Assembly (NCBI GenBank): GCA_946479515.1
Contig: CAMLGF010000002.1
Location: forward strand, 62,001 to 126,000
Source: an uncultured Pseudomonadota bacterium
Lineage (GTDB): Bacteria > Pseudomonadota > Gammaproteobacteria > Steroidobacterales > Steroidobacteraceae
Direction of reading: 5' to 3'
Length of the DNA: 64,000 nt
In this document: positions 27,942 to 35,818 of the stretch, in pieces
How positions within the stretch are numbered: the first letter of the stretch is position 1
How the letters are laid out: every line of letters starts with the position of its first letter
Translations under genes and position numbers: made by a program
Notes under the pieces: generated by a model
Databases searched by the model: none
The model's input: the letters and a program-made list of their open reading frames with translations, nothing else
What the model was told of the DNA's origin: nothing

Positions 27942-30011
27942 TCAGCCTGCGCCGAGATTCGCCGAGAGGAATCCTTCGATTTGCTTCAGCAGGGTCACGC
28001 GGTCCGACTGGCGCTCGAGCTCATGATTTGCGCCCTTGATGACCACGAGGTCCACTTTCTTCTTCGCGCGGCGCAGTGCGATGGCCATTGCCTTGCTCTG
28101 ATCGGGTTGCACCTGCCAGTCTTTGGCGCCGTGGATGAGCAGGACCGGAATGTCGACGTGCGCCGCCTGCTTCACGGGTGAGTCCCGTTCGAGCTTGGCC
28201 GGATCGCCCCCGATCTGGTAGCGGCGAATCGCCTTGTCGCCGGTGACGATGCCGTGGTCGATCTGCATCTGCAGGTCGGCGATGCCGCCGATGCTGACTG
28301 CGCACCTGTAGACATCGCTGTTGCGCGCGGCGCCCAGCAGTGCGGCATACCCGCCGAATCCCCAACCCATGATGCAGACGCGCTTTGGATCGGCGATGCC
28401 CTGGGCGATCGCCCAGCGCGTGGCGTCATGAATGTCGGAATAGGTGATGCCACCCCAGTCCTGGTGCGCGACATTGCGCCAGTTCTGACCAAAGCCGGAC
28501 GAACCGCGATAGTTCATCTGCAACACGGCGTATCCGCGGCTCGCGAGGAAGGTGCGCAGGAACGAGAAGCTCCAGGAATCGCGCGCCAATGGGCCGTCGT
28601 GCGGCAGCACCACCAGCGGCAGGTTCTTCTTCTCCGCTCCGGTCGGCACCGTGAGATAGCCGGGGATGTCGGTGCCGTCGCTGGCCTTGTAGATGATGTT
28701 TGTCATCGTGCCGAGCGACCGGGTATCCAGCTCCGGGTACGCACTGCCGAGTTTCGACAGCTTGTCCTTGTCGCGGTCGTAGAGGAAGTACGTGCCCGCG
28801 TCGACGTCGCTGGAGGAGCGCACCACCAGGATCTTCAAGTCTTCGGTGCTGTCTACGATATCGTGCACGCGCCCCGGATACAGTCGCTCGAGCCTTTCGA
28901 TGAGCGCACGCAACCCCTCGTCCGCATACCATACGTACGGCCGTTCGACGTCGTAGCGCACGCCGAGCAGGCTGCGGTCGCCGCGCAGGATGGGCTCGCC
29001 GACGTCGACCAGCTTGTGATTGAAGAGCAGCTTGGGCTCGCTCTTGTCGGCAAGATCGATGGACCACAGCGCGTCCCGGCCGGCGTAGTTGCCGATGGCG
29101 TAGGCCGTGTTCGTGGACCGGGCCATGGCGATGGGACGAAGACGGTTCTCCTCGGTGAAGATCTGCGTCGCGTCCAGCTTGCGCCAGTCGTTCTCACCCT
29201 CCAGCCGCGCGTAATAGTTGGTCACCAGGCCTTCGAGGCCCCAGCCGAGGCGGGGATTGCCGCGACCGTCGGTGACGTATTCCTGGATCGGCGGATGATC
29301 GGGCATGCGCACGCCGCGATTGCCGCTGTAGATGTTGAGCACGAAGATGGAGTTGCAGCCGTTGCCGTCGTCGTCCATCTGTATGAGCACGCTCTCGTCT
29401 TCGCCGGGCGTGAAATCGATGACCTGGTCCTGGCGATCGGGCACGAAAGCCGAGGCGTAGGTGGCCACCGCCGTGCCGCTCGGCGCGTCGTTGTTCCAGG
29501 TGCCGCGATTCGAGTTGAAGCTCTTGTCGACCGTGGGCCCCTGGTTGATGTCGAAGTTGCGCATGCTCGTGGAAGCCACGAACAAGTTGCCCTGCCGCGC
29601 CGACTGGTCCAGCGCCTTGTAGGCGGAGCCGTCGACTTCCACCGAAAACATGCGCGTATAGGCAGGCTCCACGTACTTCTTGCCGATGATGTTGCCGTAC
29701 ACGCCGCACAACAGGCGCTTCTGGTTCGCGAAGCGGCACCAGCCGAGGTCGAACTTGCCGGGCACCGACATCGTGATCTTCTTGAACGGCGTGCCGGGCG
29801 CGGTGCGGTCGAAGGACATGAGTGCTGTCTCGTCGCCGACACCGGTGAGGAACGCCACGTAATGGCCGTCGGGCGAGATCGTCACGCCATGCATCTGTGG
29901 CCGGCGCGCGAAATTCTCGATGGCTGGCGGAGCGGCCAGGGAAGTACCAGCCAGGATTGCGCAAGAGACGAGAGAAGCCGTGGCGAAGGCCACACGGGCA
30001 GAGCAGTTCAT
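27942..30011 (-). CDS. S9 (prolyl oligopeptidase) family protein lacking the catalytic serine
   Basis: A 689-residue protein with a signal peptide (MNCSARVAFATASLVSCAILAGTSLAA). ATG30011 is preceded by GGGGGAC about eight bases upstream. Residues 35-430 are a WD/TolB-like propeller and 440-689 an alpha/beta-hydrolase domain (LPLVVLPHDGPLARDSWSF, YAVLQMNYRGSSGFG). The nucleophile elbow, normally G-x-S-x-G-G, reads MGWGFGGYAALLG, so position 551 is Gly (codon GGA). The other triad residues are in place: Asp631 in HGAKDWQVQ and His663 in ANHELE. A peptidase with this change should be inactive; a binding or scaffolding role, or a sequencing error, must be considered. Confidence 0.85.
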   Translation of the reverse strand: MNCSARVAFATASLVSCAILAGTSLAAPPAIENFARRPQMHGVTISPDGHYVAFLTGVGDETALMSFDRTAPGTPFKKITMSVPGKFDLGWCRFANQKRLLCGVYGNIIGKKYVEPAYTRMFSVEVDGSAYKALDQSARQGNLFVASTSMRNFDINQGPTVDKSFNSNRGTWNNDAPSGTAVATYASAFVPDRQDQVIDFTPGEDESVLIQMDDDGNGCNSIFVLNIYSGNRGVRMPDHPPIQEYVTDGRGNPRLGWGLEGLVTNYYARLEGENDWRKLDATQIFTEENRLRPIAMARSTNTAYAIGNYAGRDALWSIDLADKSEPKLLFNHKLVDVGEPILRGDRSLLGVRYDVERPYVWYADEGLRALIERLERLYPGRVHDIVDSTEDLKILVVRSSSDVDAGTYFLYDRDKDKLSKLGSAYPELDTRSLGTMTNIIYKASDGTDIPGYLTVPTGAEKKNLPLVVLPHDGPLARDSWSFSFLRTFLASRGYAVLQMNYRGSSGFGQNWRNVAHQDWGGITYSDIHDATRWAIAQGIADPKRVCIMGWGFGGYAALLGAARNSDVYRCAVSIGGIADLQMQIDHGIVTGDKAIRRYQIGGDPAKLERDSPVKQAAHVDIPVLLIHGAKDWQVQPDQSKAMAIALRRAKKKVDLVVIKGANHELERQSDRVTLLKQIEGFLSANLGAG

Positions 30012-30231
30012 CGACAAGTCCCCCTTCTGAACCGTCATTGAAAAGACATCCGTTCGAGTATCCGATTCCGCGGCGAAAAATCAAACCGCGATTTTCCACC
30101 CTGGCGCGGGGGTGGCGAGCACGCCGTGTCGCTGCGGGCCCAGGTGCCCGGGACGAAGCCCAACTACTGGCGCGACGGCGCCGGAAGCGACGGCGAGGCC
30201 GAGCGGCCATCGCCGCCACGACAGGGCGCGG

Positions 30232-30720
30232 CTAGCCTCGGCACATCGAGGGCAGATACCGGGCGGGAACCGTCGTGGCATGCGGAGCCGCGGCACGGCC
30301 GGGAGGGTCACTTCCCCGATCCGGAGCGTAGCCGCAGCTCCAGATGACTTCACCTGCGCTCGAGATGGTCGGGCGCAGCGTCAACTGCGTGCGCGCGAGG
30401 TGCGCGCCCGCCGCGCCAGAGTAGCGGATGACCACGGTGCCATGATTCAGCGCGGCGAATGTAACGTACCGGCCGCGAGGTGCGCTTTCGAACTTCAGTT
30501 CGCGGAGATCTCTCGGCCATCTTCCGGTCGCGAAGAAATGTTCCGTCACGGATGCCTTGAGCGAGCTGGCGAGAATCAAACCCTCGGCCACGTGCGAGCG
30601 CAGCGTGTAGTCCTGGTAAGCCGGTATCGAGATTCCGGCCAGGATGCCCAGGAAGAACGCCGGTGCGAACAGCACGTTGCCGCGCGAGCGGCGCATCCGG
30701 TCAGCTTTGCGGCGGTTCAT
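30232..30720 (-). CDS. Pilin-like protein without a prepilin leader
   Basis: A 162-residue protein starting at ATG30720 with GAGAGG upstream. GISIPAYQDYTLRSHVAEGLILASSLKASVTEHF (about 29-62) matches the region of type IV major pilins that follows the conserved N-terminal helix, and the end ATTVPARYLPSMCR with an earlier WSCGYAP matches the pilin disulphide loop. However the segment ahead (LFAPAFFLGILA) lacks the GFTLIEL motif with Gly(-1) and Glu5 needed for PilD processing and assembly. It may be an N-terminally decayed pilin or a single-helix membrane protein. No other pilus gene is nearby. Confidence 0.7.
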   Translation of the reverse strand: MNRRKADRMRRSRGNVLFAPAFFLGILAGISIPAYQDYTLRSHVAEGLILASSLKASVTEHFFATGRWPRDLRELKFESAPRGRYVTFAALNHGTVVIRYSGAAGAHLARTQLTLRPTISSAGEVIWSCGYAPDRGSDPPGRAAAPHATTVPARYLPSMCRG

Positions 30721-30802
30721 GTCGACCTCTCGCCACGTAACAGGCGGCCAGTGTAATGCGGGCACTTGCGCTTCGCTCGCGTTTGCTCCCAAATGCCACG
30801 CC

Positions 30803-32182
30803 TTGTCCACCGCAGAATCACTGACCGATGTTCTTGCATGCCCGCGTTGCGAACGCGGGCCCGTGACGCTCGGGCGCGCCGGCTGGATGTGCGGCGCCTG
30901 CAGCAGCGGCTATCCGGTCATCGGCGAGTTGCCCTGGTTGTTCCCCGAGCCCCGCCAGGCGCTGTCGGAATGGCGCGACCGCCTGAGTCTGTTGGCCCAG
31001 CACCTGGCCTCCGAGGCGGCGGCCATGCGTGCCGAGGCCGATTCGCCCGCATTGCCCGCTGCCACGCGGCGTCGGCTGGCGCACACGGCCGCCGCGCACG
31101 ACGACCAGATCCGCCGGCTCGACCAGTTGCTCGCGCCGCTCGGCATCCACGAGCCCGCCGCCGCCGAGGGCACCCTGCAGGCGCTGGGTACCCGATTGCC
31201 CACCGACCAGGGGCTGACTAACTACTACGTCAATCTGCACCGCGACTGGTGCTGGGGCGACGAGGAAAACGCCGCGGCGCTCGCCGAGATCCGCAGCGTA
31301 CTGGGCGGTGATCTCGCCGGTCTGGGACGCACTCTGGTGCAGGGCGCGGGCGGCGGGCGGCTGGCCTATGACCTGCACCAGGGCGGCGACGCGCCGCTCA
31401 CGGTGGCGACAGACTTCAATCCACTGTTGTTGTTCGCGGCGCGCGACATTTTCGCCGGCGGCACGCTCGAGCTGTACGAGTTCCCGATCGCGCCGCGCAC
31501 CATCGCGGATCACGCCGTGCTGCGCAGTCTGGCTGCGCCCGCGCGTGCGCGCACGGGCCTGGCCATCGTGGCGGCCGATGCCTTGCAGCCACCATTCGCC
31601 GAGGGGGTCTTCGACACCGTGGTGACGCCGTGGTTCGTCGACATCATCGGCGAGCCCTTCGCGCGCGTGGCCAGCCGCATCAACATGCTGCTCAAGCCGG
31701 GCGGGCGCTGGATCAACTCGGGTTCGCTGGCGTTTTCACGCGCGGCGTTCGCCGATCGGCTGTGTCTGGAAGAGGTGAGCGAAATCCTCCCGGGAACCGG
31801 CTTCGCGCCCATCACACCTCGGCAGACCCGCATTCCCTACATGCATTCCCCCGCGAGCCGCCACGCCCGGGTCGAGGAGATCGTGACCTGGGTTACCCGC
31901 AAGACCGGCGTGGCCGGCGAGCGGCCGCGGTGCAAGCAACTTCCGGACTGGCTGCTGCATCCAGAGCGACCCGTGCCGCGTACGCGCGCCGTCGAGATGC
32001 AGCAGGTATCGAGTCGCGTACATGCATTCCTGCTGGCGCTGATCAACGGCGAACGGTCCATTCGCGACATGGCGCGCGTGCTGACCGAGCAGCGCCTGAT
32101 GGCGCCCGACGAAGCCGAGCAGCAGGTACGGCTGTTTCTCGCGCGTTTTCACGAGGAGGCCGAAACGCGCCAGTTCCATTGA
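30803..32182 (+). CDS. N2227-like (carnosine N-methyltransferase type) SAM methyltransferase with zinc ribbon
   Basis: A 459-residue protein if translation begins at TTG30803, my preferred start because it leaves an 82-base divergent promoter gap to the pilin-like gene; ATG30719 in the same frame is the alternative. Residues about 8-40 have two Cys pairs (LACPRCERG, WMCGACSSGYPV), a Trm112-like zinc ribbon. The central domain shows LVQGAGGGRLAYDL (SAM-binding glycine motif), TVATDFNPLLLFAARDIF and VVTPWFVDIIGEP...LLKPGGRWINSGSLAF, which closely follow the N2227 family of eukaryotic carnosine methyltransferases. The C-terminal 60 residues (FLLALINGERSIRDMARVL) resemble PqqD-like peptide-binding modules. 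The substrate is unknown. Confidence 0.72.
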   Translation: MSTAESLTDVLACPRCERGPVTLGRAGWMCGACSSGYPVIGELPWLFPEPRQALSEWRDRLSLLAQHLASEAAAMRAEADSPALPAATRRRLAHTAAAHDDQIRRLDQLLAPLGIHEPAAAEGTLQALGTRLPTDQGLTNYYVNLHRDWCWGDEENAAALAEIRSVLGGDLAGLGRTLVQGAGGGRLAYDLHQGGDAPLTVATDFNPLLLFAARDIFAGGTLELYEFPIAPRTIADHAVLRSLAAPARARTGLAIVAADALQPPFAEGVFDTVVTPWFVDIIGEPFARVASRINMLLKPGGRWINSGSLAFSRAAFADRLCLEEVSEILPGTGFAPITPRQTRIPYMHSPASRHARVEEIVTWVTRKTGVAGERPRCKQLPDWLLHPERPVPRTRAVEMQQVSSRVHAFLLALINGERSIRDMARVLTEQRLMAPDEAEQQVRLFLARFHEEAETRQFH

Positions 32183-32341
32183 ATGGAACGCGCGATCGCT
32201 TGCGTCGATTGTTCCCACTTTTCGCCACAATCCATCGGCGCTGCGCCCGCAACCTGCCCCGGTACGCGCCCGATCTGCCGGTGAAATGGATCCCAAGAGC
32301 AGAAATGCTCGGGTCTTCATCCAAACTACCGGAGAACGCAC

Positions 32342-33019
32342 ATGGGCATCTGGAACAGCAAATTTCGCAAACCCGCGCTGATCGCCGGCGTGTTGGCCAT
32401 CACCCTGGCCGCCAACCCGGTTCTGGCGCGTGAACCCAACCCCGGCTCGAAGAAGGGCGCCGTGGGCTTCGCGTCGGGCGCAGCCATCGGCGCCGCAGCC
32501 GGTGGTCCGATCGGCGCCTTCGTTGGCGCGTCGGTCGGAGTCATCATGGGCGAGCGCAGCCACAAGAAGAGCGAGGTGCTGGCGGCCCGTCAGGCCGAAT
32601 CGGCCAGGCTGGCATCGGACCTCGATTCGCTGCACCTGACGCTGGCCGATTTTGCAACCAAGGCGGGCGCCATGGGTTCGATCGTGCAGTTCCGCACGGG
32701 TCAGACGGCAGTTCGCGACAGTGATCGCGCGCGTTTGCAGCGGCTGGGCGCACTGGTCGCGCAGCTCGACGGCATGCACGTGCGCATCCAGGGCTTCGCC
32801 GATTCGCGTGGCGACGAGACCTACAATCTGGCCCTCTCGCAGCAGCGCGCCGAGACGGTGGCGCAAGAGCTGGAGAAGGCCGGTGTTCCGAAGGAACGAC
32901 TGGTGATCGAAGCCATGGGCGAGCGCTTCGCGAGCGGCGACGCCACGACGGACGACCAGGCTTTCGAGCGCTGCGTCGAAATCCGATTCGAATCCGCTGC
33001 CTCGCTGGCCCGCAACTGA
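32342..33019 (+). CDS. OmpA-domain protein with glycine-zipper segment
   Basis: A 225-residue exported protein. A signal peptide ends near NPVLA (residues 25-29). Residues 37-70 form a glycine-zipper (VGFASGAAIGAAAGGPIGAF), followed by a short coiled region (AARQAESARLASDLDSLHL) and an OmpA/MotB C-terminal domain (about 105-218) with VQFRTGQTAV, QGFADSRGDETYNLALSQQRAETV. That domain normally grips peptidoglycan; the layout resembles PdsO-like and SlyB/OmpA hybrids. The gap from 32183 to 32341 has no gene. A hairpin terminator follows. Confidence 0.82.
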   Translation: MGIWNSKFRKPALIAGVLAITLAANPVLAREPNPGSKKGAVGFASGAAIGAAAGGPIGAFVGASVGVIMGERSHKKSEVLAARQAESARLASDLDSLHLTLADFATKAGAMGSIVQFRTGQTAVRDSDRARLQRLGALVAQLDGMHVRIQGFADSRGDETYNLALSQQRAETVAQELEKAGVPKERLVIEAMGERFASGDATTDDQAFERCVEIRFESAASLARN

Positions 33020-33055
33020 TCCGATCAACGGCGGATGTGCCCGTTCGCCGCGGGC

Positions 33056-33080
33056 GGGGTACGGCGGCAGGCCGTACCCC
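33056..33080 (+). terminator. Hairpin after the OmpA-domain gene
   Basis: GGGGTACGGC at 33056-33065 pairs perfectly with GCCGTACCCC at 33071-33080 around a GGCAG loop, 37 bases after the OmpA-domain stop. The following GTTCGAATCTGTT is only weakly T-rich, so termination is likely but not certain. Confidence 0.65.
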
Positions 33081-33111
33081 GTTCGAATCTGTTACGGCCA
33101 TACTCACGGCC

Positions 33112-33462
33112 ATGAAGATCATCGATTTCACCCGGGCGCTGCCCACCGAAAGCACCGCTCCCGCCGCAGAGCGTCTGATCTGCGGTGAGCCGCGGCAGAC
33201 CGTCGCCAACCACTTCACCGACCCAACCCAGCAGTTCTTTGCCGGCACCTGGTCGAGCACCCCCGGCAAGTGGCGCATCCGCTATACCGAATCGGAGTTC
33301 TGCTGCCTCACCCGAGGGCGGGTGGTGCTCGAAAATCAGTCAGGCGAACGCTGGGAGTTCGGTCCCGGAATGGGATTCGTCGTGCCCGCAGGCTTCGAAG
33401 GCACCTGGGAAGTGCTGGAACCTTGCACCAAGTTCTACGCCATTTTCGAAGCACGCACTTAA
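33112..33462 (+). CDS. Small cupin-domain protein
   Basis: A 116-residue protein of the DUF861/EutQ-like cupin type. The sequence FAGTWSSTPGKWRIRYTESEFCCLTRGRVVLENQSGERWEFGPGMGFVVPAGFEGTW covers both cupin motifs, with Glu and Cys rather than the classic His pair in motif 1, which suggests a non-metal or atypical site. Homologues are commonly annotated without function; some resemble ureidoglycine aminohydrolase domains. It stands alone between a terminator-like hairpin and the porin promoter. Confidence 0.8.
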   Translation: MKIIDFTRALPTESTAPAAERLICGEPRQTVANHFTDPTQQFFAGTWSSTPGKWRIRYTESEFCCLTRGRVVLENQSGERWEFGPGMGFVVPAGFEGTWEVLEPCTKFYAIFEART

Positions 33463-33579
33463 ATCGTGCATTGGCGGCTTCGATGACGGCATAATCGCGC
33501 CCGCGCACGTGGTTGTGTTTTTTTAAGCGACATCTAACTCGCTGAAATATCGACGCTTAACGCTTGTTTGCGACATGTA

Positions 33580-33595
33580 TGGCACAGCCCTTGCT
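33580..33595 (+). promoter_or_regulatory. Sigma-54 promoter (-24/-12) of the TorF-like porin gene
   Basis: TGGCAC at 33580-33585 and TTGCT at 33591-33595, separated by five bases, fit the RpoN consensus TGGCAC-N5-TTGCW exactly. The spacing to the downstream ATG (33632) leaves a leader of about 25 bases that includes the GGAGGA ribosome site. The AT-rich stretch at 33510-33570 upstream could hold sites for an enhancer-binding activator. Sigma-54 control of this gene is inferred from the match. Confidence 0.75.
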
Positions 33596-33631
33596 TGGCT
33601 ACATGGGGCCTATTAGCCCTCGGAGGAGCAA

Positions 33632-34348
33632 ATGAAATCTTTGAAGACGATGGCGCTCGTGGTTGGCCTCTTGGGCCTAAGCGGCGTTTCCCAAGCTCAA
33701 TTCAGTTCCACCTGGACCCTGGTGAGCGACTACGACTTTCGCGGCTTCAGCCAGAGCGCGAAGGATCCCGCCCTGCAGGCCAGCGCGGACTATGCATTCG
33801 GTGACAGCGGTTTCGCGGTCGGCGCCTGGGCGTCGAACGTCGATTTCGACGTGCCGGAGCTGGGCATCGATGTCGACGGCGACATCGAGCTCGACATCTA
33901 TGCGAACTACACGGGCGAGATCAACGACACGTTCTCGTGGACCGTTGGCTTCAACTACTACTCGTATCCGGGCTCGGACGACGTCGGCGAGTATCCGGAG
34001 TTCTTCGTCGGCCTGAACGCCGGCGACTTCTCCATCAAGCAGTGGTATGCCGACAGCCTGTTCGATTCCGGTGTGAGCGGCCAATACACCGAGGCCAACT
34101 ACTCGTACTCGATCAACGACGCGGTTTCACTGGGCTTCCACGCAGGCTATGCCTGGGGTGATGCCTGGGACAACGCCGAGCTGCTCGACTATGCGGTGCA
34201 GCTCAACTGGGACGTCAACAACTTCACGCTGTTCGCGAAGTTCACCGGCACGGATGCCAGCGGCGCTCAGAAGATCGAGTTCGACGGCAACAACAACGAG
34301 CCGCGCTTCCTGGTCGGCGTCACGACGACGCTGCCCTGGGGCGAATGA
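33632..34348 (+). CDS. TorF-family putative porin
   Basis: A 238-residue outer-membrane protein. A signal peptide (MKSLKTMALVVGLLGLSGVSQA) is followed by QFSSTWTLVSDYDFRGFSQS, the diagnostic start of the TIGR02001 family whose members begin with a conserved S-DY-FRG-SQ motif. The rest alternates aromatic and acidic beta-strands and ends with GVTTTLPW. Family members are often encoded beside ammonium transporter and GlnK genes; here the gene stands alone but has a consensus sigma-54 promoter, which fits nitrogen-linked control. Substrate is unknown. A classical terminator follows. Confidence 0.88.
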   Translation: MKSLKTMALVVGLLGLSGVSQAQFSSTWTLVSDYDFRGFSQSAKDPALQASADYAFGDSGFAVGAWASNVDFDVPELGIDVDGDIELDIYANYTGEINDTFSWTVGFNYYSYPGSDDVGEYPEFFVGLNAGDFSIKQWYADSLFDSGVSGQYTEANYSYSINDAVSLGFHAGYAWGDAWDNAELLDYAVQLNWDVNNFTLFAKFTGTDASGAQKIEFDGNNNEPRFLVGVTTTLPWGE

Positions 34349-34392
34349 GGTTCGCGTAAGAACAAGACCAGCTTCGCGCTGGCAATACAGGG

Positions 34393-34420
34393 AAAGGCCG
34401 GTCACAGTACCGGCCTTTTT
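34393..34420 (+). terminator. Rho-independent terminator after the porin gene
   Basis: AAAGGCCGGT at 34393-34402 pairs with ACCGGCCTTT at 34409-34418 around a six-base loop and runs into TTTTTCTTT. It is the clearest intrinsic terminator in the window and isolates the porin as a single-gene unit. Confidence 0.92.
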
Positions 34421-34441
34421 CTTTCCGCTTCCCGACACCGA

Positions 34442-35782
34442 ATGAAAGACCTCAGCAACGGTTCGATTCCGGGGCACATCGCCACGATGTCCATCACCAT
34501 GGCCATCGGCATCCTGGTGCAGACGCTGTATTTCTTCATCGACCTGTACTTCGTGTCGAAACTCGGCGACCACGCCATCGCCGGCGTGACCTCCGCCGGC
34601 AATCTGTGGTTCGTGGTGCTCGCGCTCACACAGATACTGAACGTGGGCACGGTCGCGCTGGTGTCGCATGCCGTGGGCGCGCAGCAGCGCGAACGCGCCA
34701 ACCTGGTGTTCAACCAGTCGCTGTTGTTGTCCGTGTACGTCGGCCTGTTCGTGATCGGCGGCGTGTATCTCGCCGCGCCCGTCTACATGCACACCGTGGG
34801 GGCCGACGAGGCGACGGCGCGCGCGGGCATCGAGTACCTGTACTGGTTCGCGCCCGGCCTCGGCCTGCAGTTCGCGATGATCGCCATGTTCGCCACGCTG
34901 CGCGGCACGGGCATCGTGAAGCCGACGATGATCCTGCAGATGGTCACGGTGTTCGTGAACGTGATGCTCGCGCCCGTGCTCATCGTCGGCTGGGGCACGG
35001 GCAGGCCCATGGGCACCGCGGGCGCGGGTCTCGCGAGCACGCTGTCGGTGATCGTCGGCGTGATCCTGAGCGCTTACTATTTTCACCGGCACGAGAAGTA
35101 TGTTTCCGTGCATCGCGAGCAGATGCGGCCGCGGTGGGTGGTCTGGGGCCAGCTGCTGCACATCGGGCTGCCGGTGGGCCTGGAGTTCTTCCTGATGTCG
35201 GTGGTGATGGCGGTCATCTACTGGGTGATCCGCGATTTCGGCGCGGCCGCGCAGGCGGGCTTTGGCGTGGGGCAGGGCATCATGCGCATCATCATGCTGC
35301 CGGCCATGGCCGTGGCGTTCGCGTCGGCGCCCATCGCCGGCCAGAACTTCGGCGCGCGCAAGCCCGAGCGTGTGCGCGAGACGTTCAAGTGGACGGTGGT
35401 CATCAGCATCGTGCTGATGCTGATGCTGACGGTGCTCTGTCAGTACGAGTCCGACGGCTTCATGCGCGTGTTCACCAACGAGGCGGCAGTGGTCGGCGTG
35501 GGTGCGCAGATGCTCATGATCAGCTCGTGGAATTTCGCGGCCAATGGCGTGATCTTCAGCTGCTCGTCGATGTTCCAGGGGCTGGGCAACACCTGGCCGA
35601 CCATTTTTTCCAGCGCCCTGCGGCTGGTGATCTTCGTCGTACCTGCGCTGTGGATGTCCAGGTTGCCCAGCTTCGAGCTGCACCATCTCTGGTACCTGTC
35701 CGTGTGCAGCATGTTCGTGCAGGCCATGGTGTCCTTCGGACTCGTGCGGCGCGAATTCAACCGCCGCCTGAACTTTGCTTAA
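34442..35782 (+). CDS. MATE-family efflux transporter
   Basis: A 446-residue inner-membrane antiporter with 12 predicted helices, expelling cationic drugs or metabolites in exchange for H+ or Na+. Family landmarks are the N-terminal ITMAIGILVQTLYFFIDLYFVSKLGDHAIAGV and mid-protein VAFASAPIAGQNFGARKPERV. ATG34442 begins 21 bases after the porin terminator. The TAA stop merges with the first bases of REP copy B. Confidence 0.92.
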   Translation: MKDLSNGSIPGHIATMSITMAIGILVQTLYFFIDLYFVSKLGDHAIAGVTSAGNLWFVVLALTQILNVGTVALVSHAVGAQQRERANLVFNQSLLLSVYVGLFVIGGVYLAAPVYMHTVGADEATARAGIEYLYWFAPGLGLQFAMIAMFATLRGTGIVKPTMILQMVTVFVNVMLAPVLIVGWGTGRPMGTAGAGLASTLSVIVGVILSAYYFHRHEKYVSVHREQMRPRWVVWGQLLHIGLPVGLEFFLMSVVMAVIYWVIRDFGAAAQAGFGVGQGIMRIIMLPAMAVAFASAPIAGQNFGARKPERVRETFKWTVVISIVLMLMLTVLCQYESDGFMRVFTNEAAVVGVGAQMLMISSWNFAANGVIFSCSSMFQGLGNTWPTIFSSALRLVIFVVPALWMSRLPSFELHHLWYLSVCSMFVQAMVSFGLVRREFNRRLNFA

Positions 35783-35818
35783 TGGGGACATTCCTCGTTT
35801 TCTAGAAAACGGGGACGC
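35781..35818 (+). repeat. REP element, copy B
   Basis: A 38-base element beginning at the MATE gene stop codon. It opens AATGGGGACATTCCTC, continues with the perfect 14-bp palindrome GTTTTCTAGAAAAC (35797-35810) and closes GGGGACGC. CCTCG and CGGGG extend the stem to 10 bp around a TA centre. It is identical over all 38 bases to copy C in the opposite orientation. The TAG in the palindrome centre is also the RAYT stop codon. Confidence 0.95.

Noticed and set aside
30644..30802. Longer N-terminus for the N2227-like methyltransferase from ATG30644 or ATG30719
   Set aside because: The extra residues are of poor quality and overlap the pilin-like gene or its start on the other strand; TTG30803 gives a compact start before the zinc ribbon. 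The exact start stays uncertain.
35782..35805. Short open frames reading through REPs (ending MGTFLVF or FLENEECPH)
   Set aside because: They are REP sequence translated on either strand and join onto frames with no family similarity; only the 50775 case makes a sensible secreted protein.
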